Shown: positions 39,801-52,243, counted from the first letter of the stretch. The stretch: 64,000 bases of DNA from Apis mellifera (GCF_003254395.2 NC_037639.1:8732501-8796500); one strand, 5' to 3'. Translations and numbers: made by a program. Notes: generated from the letters alone by a model not told the origin.

Positions 39801-41324
39801 AGTAATGAGAGGAAAATCGAGCAAGTTGGGTAAACTGAGTTGCGCCAGAGACTCTCTTCGTCGGTAATCGAGCATGCTGCGGTTCGTTTCGCGAAAATGT
39901 CACTTCGTTTACAAAGTCGTGTGGAAGCAACGCGTTGTGCTGGCCCTTTTATTCGACGAGTCGCGAAAAGTATCCCCGTCCTTGCGGGAGAATACAGCAA
40001 CAGGATCGGTCGATTGCACGGCGAAATTAACTCTCGACAGCCACGTTCCACGCAGCGTCCTCGACTCGACCACCTTGTTTTCCGACTAATAGGGTTGGCC
40101 GTCGTCTATTGAAACTTTTAGGACCACGACCATTGCGGTGAGCGTAAAAGCTTTTCACGACCGATAGATGATTTTCAATCGCGTATTTCGAGCTCGAACA
40201 TGTGTATGAAGATGATAGAACGACAAGATTGGAGATTCTTCGTGGTGTAACGGTTGATAGTTGGGCTGTTAATATTTGGCTATACCGGTGGTTACATTGA
40301 ATTGGGCGGGAAGACGGCAAATGCGCGTTGAACTGGCCGCATTAGAGAATAATCCGTTTGCCCATTATCATGTATGTATGTATGCACTTGCATTTGGCCC
40401 CGTTTGTGCGCATTACTGCCTCCTGATCGCTCGTCATTAAATCATTAACGCATTATCCACGCTAGATCTATTTTTCCTATACTCCTTATTTCCCTTTCAC
40501 CGTTGATAGTTAACGAGAGGAGGTTAATTACGATAGAGAATCGTGTGCGGAAACGCGTGTGAAGTTTTTTTCAGCGAAGTGTGGATTTCACGTGTGTGGA
40601 TTGAAAATAATCACAGCAATGAAATTTCTAATTTTTTTGTCTCGCTCGAAACGACTTAGTTCCGAACGCAAGATCAGGATTAAAGAAACCACGATGAGAA
40701 GAACGTTGTCCTTTGCTTTGTTTGTAAGAGAAAAAAAGAAAAACATTTATCACTTGATACGTTAATTTTCTCTCGAATTCGAAGAACGAGCCAGTTTCGA
40801 GGGATCCAGGAAACTCGTGAAAGAAAATTTCGTTATCGAAATTTATTATCGAAGGCACGACAATTTCCCTTTTAATCGATCTCCCTAAATAATAAACGAT
40901 TCCCCCGCAAGAAAATGGAAACTTAGAACGCCTCTATCCACGGCACACCTATCGAGCTGTTCCTCCTCCTCGAACGAGACACCGAAGGACCAATTAATTC
41001 GCGTTTCGCGGGGAGCTCGATTACTCCTATAAAGACTTTAGGGGCGGGAAAAGCCGGCCGTCTACTCTAATTGGCCAATTTTCGCCGCTTAACGTCCAAT
41101 TTATTACTATCTTCAAGATCTTCCTGCCACGTCGTCGTCCTCGTCCTCGTCGACCCTCCTCCCCGGCCGAGGAAGGCCGAAAACCGCTCTCCGGAGTATA
41201 ATCCGATCGTCGAGTCGATAGATTGGGATCAGGATGAAGACGCGGCAGTGGTTGGGGTGGGAAGCCTGGGAGCCTGGACCGCTAATTAAAATGTAAAGTA
41301 ATTTCATCCAAGATTTGCGTGCCA
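36817..41324. other. gene-free stretch, non-coding
   Basis: No gene is supported. There is a homopolymer-rich A/T background with CpG-rich segments at 37.6-38.2, 38.75-39.05 and 39.5-40.1 kb whose opposing open frames are chance-like. A minus-strand donor-like AGC|GTAAGTTT lies at about 39,085 with no open frame before it. Confidence 0.65.
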
Positions 41325-41426
41325 ATGGCCGAGATCCGAGTCGGATGCCCGGTCATCGACGACGGCGATCAGAACGGCGGCGGCGGCGGGAAGATAGTGA
41401 CTAATGGCCCTTCTAATTCTGACTAA
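41325..41426 (+). CDS. possible small ORF, 33 aa (speculative)
   Basis: An ATG in favourable context (GCCAATGG) opens a 33-codon frame beginning MAEIRVGCPVIDDGDQ, with a central run of five glycines and a TAA stop. The peptide is acidic at its start and unlike the low-complexity chance frames nearby, and the surrounding 200 bases are G/C-rich and microsatellite-free. There is no splice or transcription evidence, and a frame of this length is expected by chance in GC-rich DNA. The family is not recognised. Confidence 0.15.
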   Translation: MAEIRVGCPVIDDGDQNGGGGGKIVTNGPSNSD

Positions 41427-42241
41427 TCGCCCGATGCCCACCCTCCTCGCCTCCCCTCCGCGGCTCGATGCCTTTGACGGGGTTTATGCGTTCGATACTT
41501 AGCGACAACCGGGTGGTCGGTCTTCTTTCACGAAGCCCTGCTAATCCTCCTAATTGAACCGACTGACTATTCTTCCCGGCACACAGATTTCATTGTTGAT
41601 CTTTTAATCTAATCGATCGAGACGAAACAGAAAAGGAAGCGTGGAATAATAGGAGGAAAATATAAATATAAATTCGAAAAGAGATAGGATTTTTGTTGCG
41701 GAGAACAAAAAGGGGGAGGGAATGTAAGAGATCGAACGAAGCGAGAAAGCTCTCGAGCACTCGAGAGGGAAATAGAGAGCGTTTAAACGGAGTTTTTGAA
41801 AGTTTGGAAACCTCCAAAGTGGAGAGGACGAATAGAAGACGTATAGAGTTTATAGAGAACGCGCGAATAGAGAATCGAGACGACGGTTATTCCAAGTTCT
41901 ACTCTCTTCGGGAGTAACTATTTCGAGTGAAAGTTTGCGCTTAAGAAAGCGTTTAATCGAATAGAATTGATGCATAATATAAATCGCGGTTATTCCCTAT
42001 CAAACAAAACCACGAATATTCCTCTCCCCTCTGCGTACGTGCACGAAAACGAGTTGAAATCCGATTTCACACCTCCTCGCCCGTAAACTTTCAACCATCT
42101 TGAAACTTTCAATTTCGAGAGAATACTGATGAAAGCTGAAACACCTCGGTTCCCGTACAAATTTCCCCCTCTCTTACAATTTCCTTATATAGGCCTCTCT
42201 TAACAGCTGTAAAGGATTCTCAATTTCCTGGCCAATGGTAG

Positions 42242-42364
42242 AGGATCGTTAACGCGATCTACGATTCATGGGGAGCGCGCGTGGACGAGGCTGTGGACGG
42301 CGTAGTTGAGGATATTATGGGGCTGGACCGTACGCTACGGGCAAAGGAATTGGATTTCGCGTAA
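42242..42364 (+). CDS. possible terminal exon, 40 codons (speculative)
   Basis: After an acceptor-like stretch (CAATTTCCTGGCCAATGGTAG) one frame stays open for 40 codons and ends at TAA. Its peptide (middle part VDEAVDGVVEDIMGLD, end RAKELDFA) has an alternating acidic and hydrophobic pattern typical of a helix rather than of noise. The other two forward frames contain stops. No upstream coding exon was located and no AATAAA follows closely. It could be the end of an unrecognised gene or a chance frame in a GC-rich patch. Confidence 0.17.
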   Translation, partial: RIVNAIYDSWGARVDEAVDGVVEDIMGLDRTLRAKELDFA

Positions 42365-45300
42365 TGCCCCGCCGTAGTCTAGGGTGAGCGCCCCGCCAAA
42401 TAGAGGGAGATAGCCGAGGACGAGGAGAGGAGAGGAGGAGGTGCGGAAGAGGAGAAGGTGGAGGGCGGAAGGGAATTGACCTAATCCAATTCGATGCGAG
42501 TTCTCGCCCACTTGATATCGCATAACAAGGGTCGGATGGCGGAACAATTTGAATACGGAATAAGATTATCGTTAAGGCAATTAATTAATGCAATCGAAGT
42601 AATTGGGGGATACGGCTGTGTATGGCCCGTCGTCGCCCCATTTCCGCAAGGACGGAATCGTGAATTTACCCGTACATCGTTTCGATTAAACTTGGATTTT
42701 TTATATTTTATATCGTTTAACGAGCTCTACATGATAAACGCAATCTTTGATCCCGAGGAAATTATTAATTTTTATTAAAATGTATAAAACAAGTAGTTAA
42801 AAAAGTTTTCGAGGTATATAATCATATTATATACCATAACGTTTGTTAAAGCATGCATCGATGATTATATTCATGAAAATTTTACCAAACGTATGATCGA
42901 TCGCGAATCAAAATTTTCTTTATCGCTCTATCTCTTCCCGCGAGATCCAATTTACCGATAGAATTTTGTATAATTCATTCCGCCGTGACAGTTGCCGTAG
43001 CCTCAATTTCTCAAAACACGGGCATCCATCTTCCCCCGCTTCTGTTCCTCCCTTCCTCGCGCTATGTGTATTCACCTTGCGTGACTAACTTTCCCGCCAT
43101 GGTCCAACATAATCGCCACGGAACTCGTGAGTAATGTGCAAACTTCCATTAAGTCATTGTGTCATAAAGGTCCCGGCCGGTGGCGAGAAGTAACGGCGTC
43201 GCCGACACCGGCGAGACCTGGAAAAGAGTTCACGGCCTGGAAGGGCGGATGAAGTTCCTACAACGATTTACCAGAGTTTTCGCTCCCAGGTCAGTTGCTC
43301 GGAGCCTGTACTTCCTCCCCCGGGGGAACGATTTCAATTAATCTTTCAGTCGAAATTCCATTTTCCAACCCCCAGGATTCTTAATCAATTCTATCGACTC
43401 TCTAAAGATAGCCTTAAAATCGAATCCATTACAGGGTTACATCTAACCCGGTTACGATTCGATAACGGCGTTCCCCAAACGAATCGATAAACGGTTACAC
43501 GTGATCCACACGGAATCACGTTGATTTCGCCGCCGCCGCTCGACCTACATACGCCGTTACGCTAATTATCAAACCTTGGCCAGCTAACGATCGATTCAGC
43601 CCGCTTAACGATTCCTCGCGCGCTCCCTCATTACTCCACACCTTATCAGATAAGCAAAAGTAACCTCCCTTTCTTCATACCTATGCGTTAACACGACTTT
43701 TTCTTTCTGCCACGCGTTCATCAATCGCGCGAAGCGAAATTAATCAAAAACCAAGCTCTGAGCGATACGAGTATTCGAGAACGCGTGTACAATGATTGTA
43801 CACGGGCACGAGTGTAAAAAGAAAGGTAATATAATATATCACGATCGAATATCGGCTGCGTCAAAGTCCGAAGAAGAAGGTTGCATTGTCTCGAAGGAGG
43901 GCTCTTATCTGGGCCTCTAATCCCACCACTGGCCGTGGAACCCCTCATTATCCTTACATTTATTACCGGACGGCTTAAGGACTTTCCGATGGCATCGGCA
44001 CACGTTCACAGAAACGCAGAAAAACTGGCCAGTATCCGTGCAACGCCACGGCTTGTTAACATTCTTCACGCTGTAGGTGCGGAGCTCGCCCTTCGACGTG
44101 CCTCGTGGCCTCGTTCGCCACCACGCTCGTTGTCGTCGTCTCCGTCGTCGAATCCCGCGGACAACGAAGCAACGAAACCAACGGACGAACGAGGGAACGA
44201 ACAAACGGGGAAAGCGAGAGCGTGGAAAGAATGTGAAACGAGGATGGGGAGAAAGAAGAAAAAGAAGATCGGCTCACGGACATCTCTCCCCGTCGGATGT
44301 CGGACGCGAACAACCGTGCACGGAGCGCAGGTTGTTGCGCACGCTTCTCGCCTGGTGCACTCTTGGTTGCATCCGGTTCGTAGACTTCCTCGTCGATGGC
44401 CAGGACCTCGAGCGAGGACTTTATCGCGCCGGTTGAAATTTATGAACGTGGCAAATTCAAGGACTGGACCCCGCGTTCCCTGCAGAATATATAGGCGACG
44501 GGCCGAGTACCGGAGATTTATCGGGTATTATATATATATGTATATATATACGTTTACATATAAAAGTGTATGATATCGCAGGAGAGACACCGTGATATTG
44601 AATATATTTTTTCATATATATATATTACTTTTGTACCGTGGATAATGGATTATACCAGCGACACATTTCCCATTTCTCGTATGAAAAATTAGACAAGCGA
44701 GATTGACGTGAAATCGGTGTGGATTTAAACTGATCAAATAATCAGAAACGCCGGTGACACGTTTTAACCGTGGCACGATACACGCGCGCATGTCGAATTG
44801 GAGCATGGTCGGTTTGTTGTGTCCGCGGGGGCGGGAAAAAAAAAAGAAAAAAAAAAGGTAGCGGGGGGAACTCGGCTAGGAAAATCGATAACCGAACGGC
44901 GATCCCGGCTCGGATTTCCCATTCGTTCTGTCACCATCGCGACGCCGATAATTGTTCTTTCACGGTGGATTAAGCCTCGAAGCTCCTTGTCGCGACGTGT
45001 CCACCGTAAATACCGATGGAATCTGAATCGAGCGCCGAATAATCCGTGAGGCGTGTGCGGTGAGGACGTCATACGCATTTGACCGTGCGCGCACACGGTA
45101 CACGCCACCCGCTCGTCCGTAAAACCAATCGTTATTGACAATAACGATCCATTAAAACACCGAAACGTAGCCGTCTCCCCCCAGCCCCATCCGATCCCTC
45201 TCGTTCCGAGATCCCCTTATCGAGAACGCGCCGCGATCGACCGCGACGAATATCTGTAATACCGCTGATATCGTTCGGTCTACCGATCTGCCATGGCTTT

Positions 45301-45522
45301 GAAAGACCAATCGCAACTGGAAATCTTTCCTAGCATAGCCGTCGCGCATTAAATGGCACGATGTGTATGAAGGGTATATCGGACGGGCGCGAGTTCGCGA
45401 GGAATATACAACGCTTGTCGAAATAATAGCTGTCGACGATCGTTTCGTGCATTTGATATATTTCGTATCGCGTTAAACGAATACGATGATTGTTTTAATC
45501 GTTTTAGATCAAAAAAAAGAAC
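42365..45522. other. stretch without a supported gene
   Basis: This contains the longest open frame of the window (see 43,989-44,573), CpG-rich blocks at 43.1-43.3 and 44.0-44.5 kb, and AT-rich arrays at 44,528-44,552 and 44,612-44,630. Nothing else can be called. Confidence 0.6.
43989..44573 (+). CDS. longest ATG-initiated ORF, 194 codons, probably not a gene
   Basis: From the first ATG the frame encodes 194 residues. The N-terminal third (starting MASAHVHRNAEKLASI) is mixed in composition. The middle is a Lys/Glu/Arg-rich tract encoded by a purine-rich repeat. The end is Arg-rich and then runs into Tyr/Ile/Met encoded by an AT microsatellite. That last part is clearly non-protein DNA, so the length comes from local G/C richness that depletes stops. 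No domain, signal peptide or membrane segment is seen. An antisense frame is also open. Kept only because it is the longest frame. Confidence 0.12.
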   Translation: MASAHVHRNAEKLASIRATPRLVNILHAVGAELALRRASWPRSPPRSLSSSPSSNPADNEATKPTDERGNEQTGKARAWKECETRMGRKKKKKIGSRTSLPVGCRTRTTVHGAQVVAHASRLVHSWLHPVRRLPRRWPGPRARTLSRRLKFMNVANSRTGPRVPCRIYRRRAEYRRFIGYYIYMYIYTFTYKSV

Positions 45523-46074
45523 CTTATTAAAATTAGGAAAAATTTAAATCGTTGTAACTTTGAAGATAGTGATGAACGAATAAAGGAAGCTTATCCTTCT
45601 TCATTTGTTCCGTGTAATTCGTCGAGATATCGTAAAGGAAAGGTAATCTTTAATCCTTTAATCTTAAATGCGATTGAATCTTATTAAAATTAGAAAAAAT
45701 TCGAGCCATTACAACTCCGTGGATAGCGACTTCCGGTCAACGAATGAACGATCATCGGAAACGCGAAGCTTTGCTCTTTGAAATGTCTTTTCGTTTATCT
45801 CGATACGATTTATGGTTGCCGAGATATCGTCGTTTAAAGAAAAGAGTAATTTTCGATCGTTTACTATCTCCCTCCTTGTCGCTTATTCGGACCTTTCGCT
45901 CGCACCGCGTTTCACTGACCTATCCCAAACTTCAGACGAGTGGCAGACGCGACTCCTAAAAAAAAAAAAACGTAGTACGCATTTCCAGGAAAAAATGTAG
46001 GTCACAGTCCATTCATGATTCTCTGCACTGTTCTATGCATTATGAAAAATTTGATTGCTCATATCTCGGCAACC
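45523..46074. repeat. diverged repeat cluster with GAGATATCG core
   Basis: Two diverged units begin with CTTATTAAAATTAG (45,523 and 45,680) and each runs on to GAGATATCGT (about 45,624 and 45,821). A 14 base word GGTTGCCGAGATAT (45,814-45,827) returns exactly inverted as ATATCTCGGCAACC (46,061-46,074), followed by another GAGATATC. The arrangement looks like decayed copies of one short repeat family in both orientations. No coding content or terminal features identify a transposon class. Confidence 0.5.
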
Positions 46075-46497
46075 GATTGAGATATCAAGGCGAGGCAAAA
46101 ATAGATTTCAACGGCACGGTTTTCTCTATGCTCTGAGTGTATTATTCGCTGACGAAATTTTCTAAATTCTTTTCACAATGAACAATTATATGATAATCGC
46201 GTGAAAAGTGTGAATTTGCTTCGAATACGATTAATCTAATGGTATAAAATATACAAAAATATTTTCCGTATGTTCACAGTTTGTATCTCACAGTTCGAAT
46301 CGATGACAACTTGTACGGATGATGACTTTTGTATACGCGTAGAGACATTTATGAGGAAGGTTCAATTGCAATACAAGTTGATATCTAAAGGCACGTCCAC
46401 GTTTTAGAAGGGGATGAACGTGAAGCGCTGTTGCTTTGTAAGTATACGGAGTTATAAATTGCTGGCCATAGACGGTACGTTGGCAACAGTCACGACC

Positions 46498-46579
46498 GAT
46501 TCTTGGAATGTACCACCTACAATTCCAAGAATCCGCGATTCGTTTCCCTTATAAGGAGGTTGCGTATCCAGCCAATCAG
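46498..46579. promoter_or_regulatory. compact promoter/enhancer-like motif cluster
   Basis: Three strong signals lie within 82 bases. (1) An inverted repeat, GATTCTTGGAATGTA / TAC-A-ATTCCAAGAATC, 46,498-46,533; each arm contains TTCNNNGAA, the STAT consensus. (2) A perfect CArG box CCTTATAAGG at 46,547-46,556, the binding sequence of SRF. (3) A perfect CCAATCAG (NF-Y type) at 46,572-46,579. A donor-like TTT|GTAAGTAT lies about 60 bases upstream. The combination is known from promoters of growth and cytoskeletal genes in animals. Its use here is inferred, and no transcript start has been placed. Confidence 0.42.
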
Positions 46580-49500
46580 AATGTTAAACGAAAATCTCTT
46601 CGGCCATTTGCGGTTCGAATTGAATTCGACGAATGTGTTCAACGTATACGTGACGTAAAAATTCGACGTTCCACGAATAGAATTTCACTTCTTCTATTCT
46701 TTCCCATAGTTTTAAATACGTATCATTAATCATCCATCATATTAATAAATTCTTTCGCGCAACAAGTTTCCAAAATTAAATTATAAAGAAATTTATAATC
46801 TACTTCTAATACTTTTAAACTCATTAATATCGCTTGATAAATTGTTGCGCGAAAATAAGAATAAATTCATCTTCGCATCACATTCTTTCCCAATTGAATT
46901 ATTAACGCGCAATTAAGCCGTGTCCTCGTGACAACGTGTTTATCATCTCGCACACGCGAGACGACTCATCGAAGCGAAACGGTTGCCGCAGCACCGTTGA
47001 AAACCGGGCGATTCGTTTCCACCCCTATTTTAAATTCTCATATCTGAAGCTGCCTCCACCGGGAAGAAAGAAAGACGACGCGACGTCGTCGGGTGACGAG
47101 GGGTGCGAGCGACGAAGGATGGAAGAAAGATAAACAGACGAGGGAGACGGTCGGCGAATAGAGACAGAGGGGGAGAGAAAGAAAAGGCAGAGGGTGAAAC
47201 ACGGAGCAGAGAAAGAGAGAGAGAGAGAGAGAGATGGAAGGACTACGAAATTTCATTTCGTTAAGCTGGTTCCGTCGTGGAAGAGATTTTCCATTCCACG
47301 GCCTGGCGAAAGCTGCCTCGGAGACGTATTACGATAATTTTTATCAGTTCGTTTATCAGGCCGCTCTCCTCGTGCTTGGATCCTTCCTCGTCCGATCGTA
47401 AACGCCAATCGAAAGTCGCGTTTCAAGCAAAATTATTTCGGAGAATATCTTGAGAATGAAAATGGAAAAAACGAGTGTTTTACGAGCACCGCATCGAAAC
47501 ATCTAGTGGTCTAAATACCCTTTTTCCCCCCGCGATATTAAGCGTACAGTTTTCTGCCTTGTGCTCGTTTCCTCGATTGTGAGGATTCCGTGATAATTCC
47601 TTTCTTATGGAGCGGTAATGACACTCATCCCCTCGGTTGGGGGCGCGATAAAATCGTCTTACCACCGGCTAGCATTTTTCCGATTATCTTTCCACCAAAG
47701 ATAAACTGCAACAGGGAAAAAAATGTTTGGACTCGCGTAATCGCGTCGCAACAATTGCTGGATAAATTGCAGTCGATGTAGTCTGTACAACAAGAGGAAG
47801 AGGTCGTACTTACTCGAGACTTTAAATCGAGGCGGAGCCGTAAAATCAAACTTTTCAGCTACTTTTATGACGTCGTATAAACGGCAAGTTTTGGAAGTTT
47901 TGATTATTCCCGAGGAATGTCTCATCTTGGTCCCTTAAAATTCAACTGGGACACGATGACATTTGAATTTAATGAAACTTCGCTCCTCCTCGTGGATAAC
48001 CCCTTCTTCGACCGGGGGGGAGGCGAGGATCGAAATCGTCCCTCGAAATTGTCTGTATCGCTAAATCGTATATACGAAACGAATCGAATCCTCCCCGAGT
48101 TTCCCGTAAATCCATTATCCGTATTTACATTTCATCGATCACCCCACGCCTCGCTCGAAATCGTCTCTCGTTGCAACACCGGAAATAAACGCGACTTCGC
48201 GGATACGGAACGGCTCGATATCATCGAGTTATATCATCATTTCTCGTTCGTGAAATCAATCAATTCTCAACGCATCCTTTCGATCCAGTCAATCGTCGTT
48301 CGTGAGTTTCATTTTCGACGTACAAACCTCGATTTAAAAAAAAAAAAGAATATCTTTCCTTCTTTCCTTTTCTAAATTCCAGAGAAAAAAAGGAGAAAAA
48401 TAAGAGATCGTTGTATTTCAGGCGCTCGATCAAATTCCACCATATTATCCTTGCAAATATTTAATATTATCCGATTAACGGAATTCAAATACGCGGCGGT
48501 AAAATTCGCCGCTAGCGCAAATGTTCCATTTAACGGCGCAAATGGGAATACATCGTTTCTCATTCCGTTGTTGTTCCAGTTAATAACTTTGTGTTTACGT
48601 ACGCACCATGGAAATTCCGTCGCCACGATTCCCGCCCACACACACACTTTCCCACCGCTCATCGCGAAACATCGCCTCGAATCGTTCCGTCTTCTTTCGA
48701 GAAATGTCGTCCGATCCCGCGCGACGAGACATCACAAAGCTGTCTCGCTCGGACAACGTTATTAAATTACTCGACAGTTTTAATTACGGGGCGTACGTCG
48801 AAGGCATTGTGTTTTTAATACGCTTGTTCAGCGTCGCGGAATTTTTCCAACCGTTCGCGAGGCGGGCGCGCCGCGGCCGGGAACCACCGCGCGGCGTTAC
48901 AACGGAAGCAATCATCTATGCGTTTCCGCGTGTAATTATTTCCCATTAAAACGGCATAATGAACCGGGATTACGTACGAACTCGGCGTTATTATTATGGC
49001 AACGTAGTTGGATGGAGGTGAGGAATGGAGGGGAGGGGGAAAAAAAAAAGGAAAGAAATAAAAAAAGAATAAACGAGATAGATTTACTAATTACTCGCTA
49101 TCCCTCGGATAAATAATTGTACCGTGTTAATATTTTAACGAGCGAAATTCTGCTCAACGTTTGGACACACGCGCAAGGATATTATTCTCTTAAATAACCT
49201 GCAACAGAGAGATTTCGCGAAATGTATGTATGAAAACATAATAATAGAAATATATCCGCGGGTGCAAAAAATATTTGCATATCATTATATTTAACGCGGC
49301 ATTTATATATCGACGAATCAAATACGTATCTTTGTATATTAAATTTCATATTAACAACGATATTGAAAAAAAATGTTTCGTATCCATGAAACGTGAAATG
49401 AAAAAAGAACGTGCAACGAAATTGTATCATATTGATCTTCTACTGTTCTCTCCATCTCCATAGACGTTATTACAAAAAAAATATCGTGCGGGCAAAGACG

Positions 49501-49952
49501 AAAAGGAATAACTCGAGCAGTTTGCAAGTTCGCAGACGACGATCAATTCGAGATCCCTTCGACATTGTGGCGGCGAGGAACTTGGCGGAGAAGCATGCAC
49601 GCGAAAGCATGTACATCCGATATTCGAGCGGGGCGTTGCACGCACGCACGGTAGCCGCGACAAGAAAGCGGCGTACGTCGAGGTATCGATAGGATAGAAC
49701 GTGCGTGAGTGGGCTACACACCCGGCTGAAGGTTGAAATCGAATATGAGGAGCAAGGGCTAAGCCGGGCCAAGGAAGCACACGGTAGCCGTGCACACCCC
49801 ACACGGGGGAAAGGCTTCTTCTTCGCTGGTTCCCTGCCAGTAAAGTCGAGCCACTGTTCCACCCATGCCTCGTCAAACTCTTAAACGAATCTAGCGAGAG
49901 GAACGAATCCGAGACGAGTCTGGATAAGCCGCGAGAGGAGAATTTACGGTCG
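46580..49952. other. gene-free stretch, non-coding
   Basis: No gene is supported. The open frames at 47.9-48.95 kb are short, on both strands and without splice borders. A GA tract lies at about 47,214-47,233. Around 49,480-49,900 is a CpG-rich block with opposing frames and small inverted repeats (for example CACGG-TAG-CCGTG). Confidence 0.65.
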
Positions 49953-49985
49953 ATGGCGGGCCGCCATGTTTAATCTCCGATTAAA
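49953..49985. promoter_or_regulatory. nested inverted repeats: ATGGCGG/CCGCCAT and TTTAATC/GATTAAA
   Basis: ATGGCGG and CCGCCAT flank a single G (49,953-49,967); two bases later TTTAATC and GATTAAA flank TCC (49,969-49,985). The first pair matches the core of YY1/Pleiohomeotic sites (GCCAT), the second the core of bicoid-class homeodomain sites (TAATC). Such adjacency could mark a Polycomb or developmental element, which is an inference from motifs only. Confidence 0.35.
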
Positions 49986-51479
49986 CGGAGTCTCTTCCTT
50001 TTTTCTCTCCCCCCTTTTTCTTTTCTTCGTCGTTATCGTCACGTTTCCCTTGGACGACGGATATTTAATTTATGCGGATCTCTCGAAACGATGGCGATGG
50101 AAACGATTGGACGAAAAATTATTGGATCCAGAAGCATCGATATTAAACTTTCTTACGATTCGATTAAACGTTCTCCTGTTTTCTCTCCGATCCTATTGTA
50201 TTCGTCCTCTTTTTGAGGACGACGTTGTTTGGCTGGTGTTTGCGTCGAAAGCATCGTTGATAGGGGATAATTGGAAGGCCGAGAAACGAAGCGGAAATGA
50301 AGGATTCCATCTTGGAGGAGAGGAGAGGAGAATGTAGGAGAGGTTCGTTCGAGCGTGGAACGAGTCGATGACGGAAAAGTGATGCGAAGGAAATTAGATC
50401 GGGCACGGTTAATGAAGATCGTGTTAAATCGTGGCTCGATACCTTGATGCATTCCATCTAGGGATATCGGAATCCCTTTCGTCGAAATTAATCGTCCCGA
50501 ATTCGTGAAAAGAATCGAGTATTTATTTCGAATGAGAATTCCTCTTTTTCTCGAAATGAATCATTTTCGAAAGATCAATCGACGATTCTAATCTAGAACA
50601 GAACACGAAGAATTCCATAGTTTATGTCGTTTTAAATTTTCCATAGCTGTTAAAACATTTGTTAATGGTTCTCGCGAAAAATATTCCTCGAGCAACGGTT
50701 CGCGATACGCACAGCCTATTTCGCTCAACATGCGCTGATTATATTTATAATTACGTTGCATCGGACAAATCGTTAAGCGAGCGGAATAAATTAGAGGGTG
50801 TTGCAAGTGCGCGTGCGCGTATACAAACTCGATCGAGCGTGTTCGCGCTCGTCCGTGCTAGGAAGGCCAAAATGCGAGTTATTGGAAAGTCGTTCGGTGC
50901 GTTTTTGTTGATCTAGCGGTTGGCCGTGTTTGTTTAATTAAAATTATGCAAGTATGACGTGTAATTTATGGAAATTTACATGGTGCACGCGTACGCGCGT
51001 ACGGTGTACCGCCGATGTTCTTTCGTTTCCGCACGCTCGACGGCCAACTAACGAGGGAAAACGTTTCCTTTTTCCACCGACGGAGAATATATTCTATCTT
51101 TCTATGGAAAATCATTCCTCCATCGGAACAGATGCGATAATTACCTTCCATTACTTTCCATGGAAAATAATTTTGCAGTATATCAACATTATTTGGCTTG
51201 CATCTTTTTTGCATACTGCCATTCCCGTATAATTATGCGACAGTTTGTATAAAACGTTATCGAAAGACGGATTCGATCTTTCGTTTCATTTCTTCTCTCT
51301 TCCTTTTGGCGAGGAAGAGAGATAAAAAACTTTTCGATATTCGCGAAGAAGGAAAAAAATATATATTCATCGAGGCACGAATATCCATTTTCGATTTCGA
51401 AATTTTAAAATCGAGCCCCTTTCAATTCACCCCGCGTAGAACGGTTCCTCATTACGCGTAACGATGGTTCAGTCATAAG
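49986..51479. other. gene-free stretch, non-coding
   Basis: Nothing gene-like is seen. Overlapping frames at 49,966-50,457 on both strands are low-complexity. The stretch leads into the promoter-like region of the plus-strand gene model. Confidence 0.6.
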
Positions 51480-52243
51480 GACACGTCCGTCTCTCTATGT
51501 AGGGAAAGACGGTCGAGAAGAGTTGTCTGTCCTTTTCTCGCCGTAGTGGCGGCCAATCGCCTGCTCCACCCAAGTCGCGGCTCTCATTACGGTCGCGGCC
51601 TAAAGAAAGGGGCCTTCTTTTTTCCCCCTCAGCTAGTTTTATCTGGCTCGTACATGCACGTACCACGAGGGCAGTCTTCACTTAAGGTAGTCTGCCTGAA
51701 GAAGAAGTAGTTCCATCCTTCCTTCTCCCTCTCCTTCTCACTTTCTCTTAGCCTCTGGCCTCGTTCTCTTTCCCTCCTCCTCCTCCTCTCTCTCTCTCCC
51801 TTCCTCCCTCTTTCTCTTCCTCTTCTCTCTCGTCCACCACAATGCAGCCTGGAACGATGCAGCCCTGTGCACACCGTTGCGACTGCCATCTAGTCATCCA
51901 ACCAGTCAGCCAGCAAGCAAGCAAGCCAAGCAACGAGCCAGCCAGCCAGCCAGCCACCCAGCCAGCCAGCCTAGCCACCCTGTCTGTCTAGACACTCTCC
52001 TACTCTACTGCACCCTCTGAGCTCGCGCTTTCCCCTCGTGCTGCTGCACCTAGCCTACCCTTCCACGCCTTCAACCCTTTGACACTGCACCACACCACCC
52101 AAGCTAAAGGGAAAGTGTTGGTGCACCTCCACCAGTCGTTCCACCTGGTGGTGCATCATGCCTCCCCCTCCCTGTATACGCCGTGCATATCGCGACAGCT
52201 TCGCCCTGTTTCAGAACGCGGAGGAGGGGAGAGGAGAGAAAGG
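51480..52243 (+). promoter_or_regulatory. promoter / 5' leader region of the 52-54 kb gene model
   Basis: Composition changes sharply from the A/T-rich DNA before it: G/C-rich single-copy sequence (51,480-51,700), CT-rich tracts (51,715-51,838), a CAGC-rich array (51,902-51,978) and C-rich leader-like sequence up to the ATG at 52,244. An arthropod-initiator-like GCAGTC occurs near 51,671, without a TATA box at the right distance. A similar G/C-rich block at 53,100-53,420 lies inside the first intron and could be a second start region. The exact start cannot be read from sequence. Confidence 0.4.
51902..51978. repeat. imperfect CAGC / CAAGC array
   Basis: About 77 bases of CCAG, CAGC and CAAG repeats, apparently in the 5' leader of the gene model. 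Confidence 0.85.

Noticed and set aside
43881..43988. N-terminal extension of the 194-codon frame beginning at TTG
   Set aside because: There is no ATG in this part and no acceptor. The frame's other end is encoded by an AT microsatellite.
49411..49692. Plus frame with segment FDIVAARNLAEKHARES
   Set aside because: The start is not ATG, the beginning is low-complexity, no good acceptor exists and the opposite strand is equally open.
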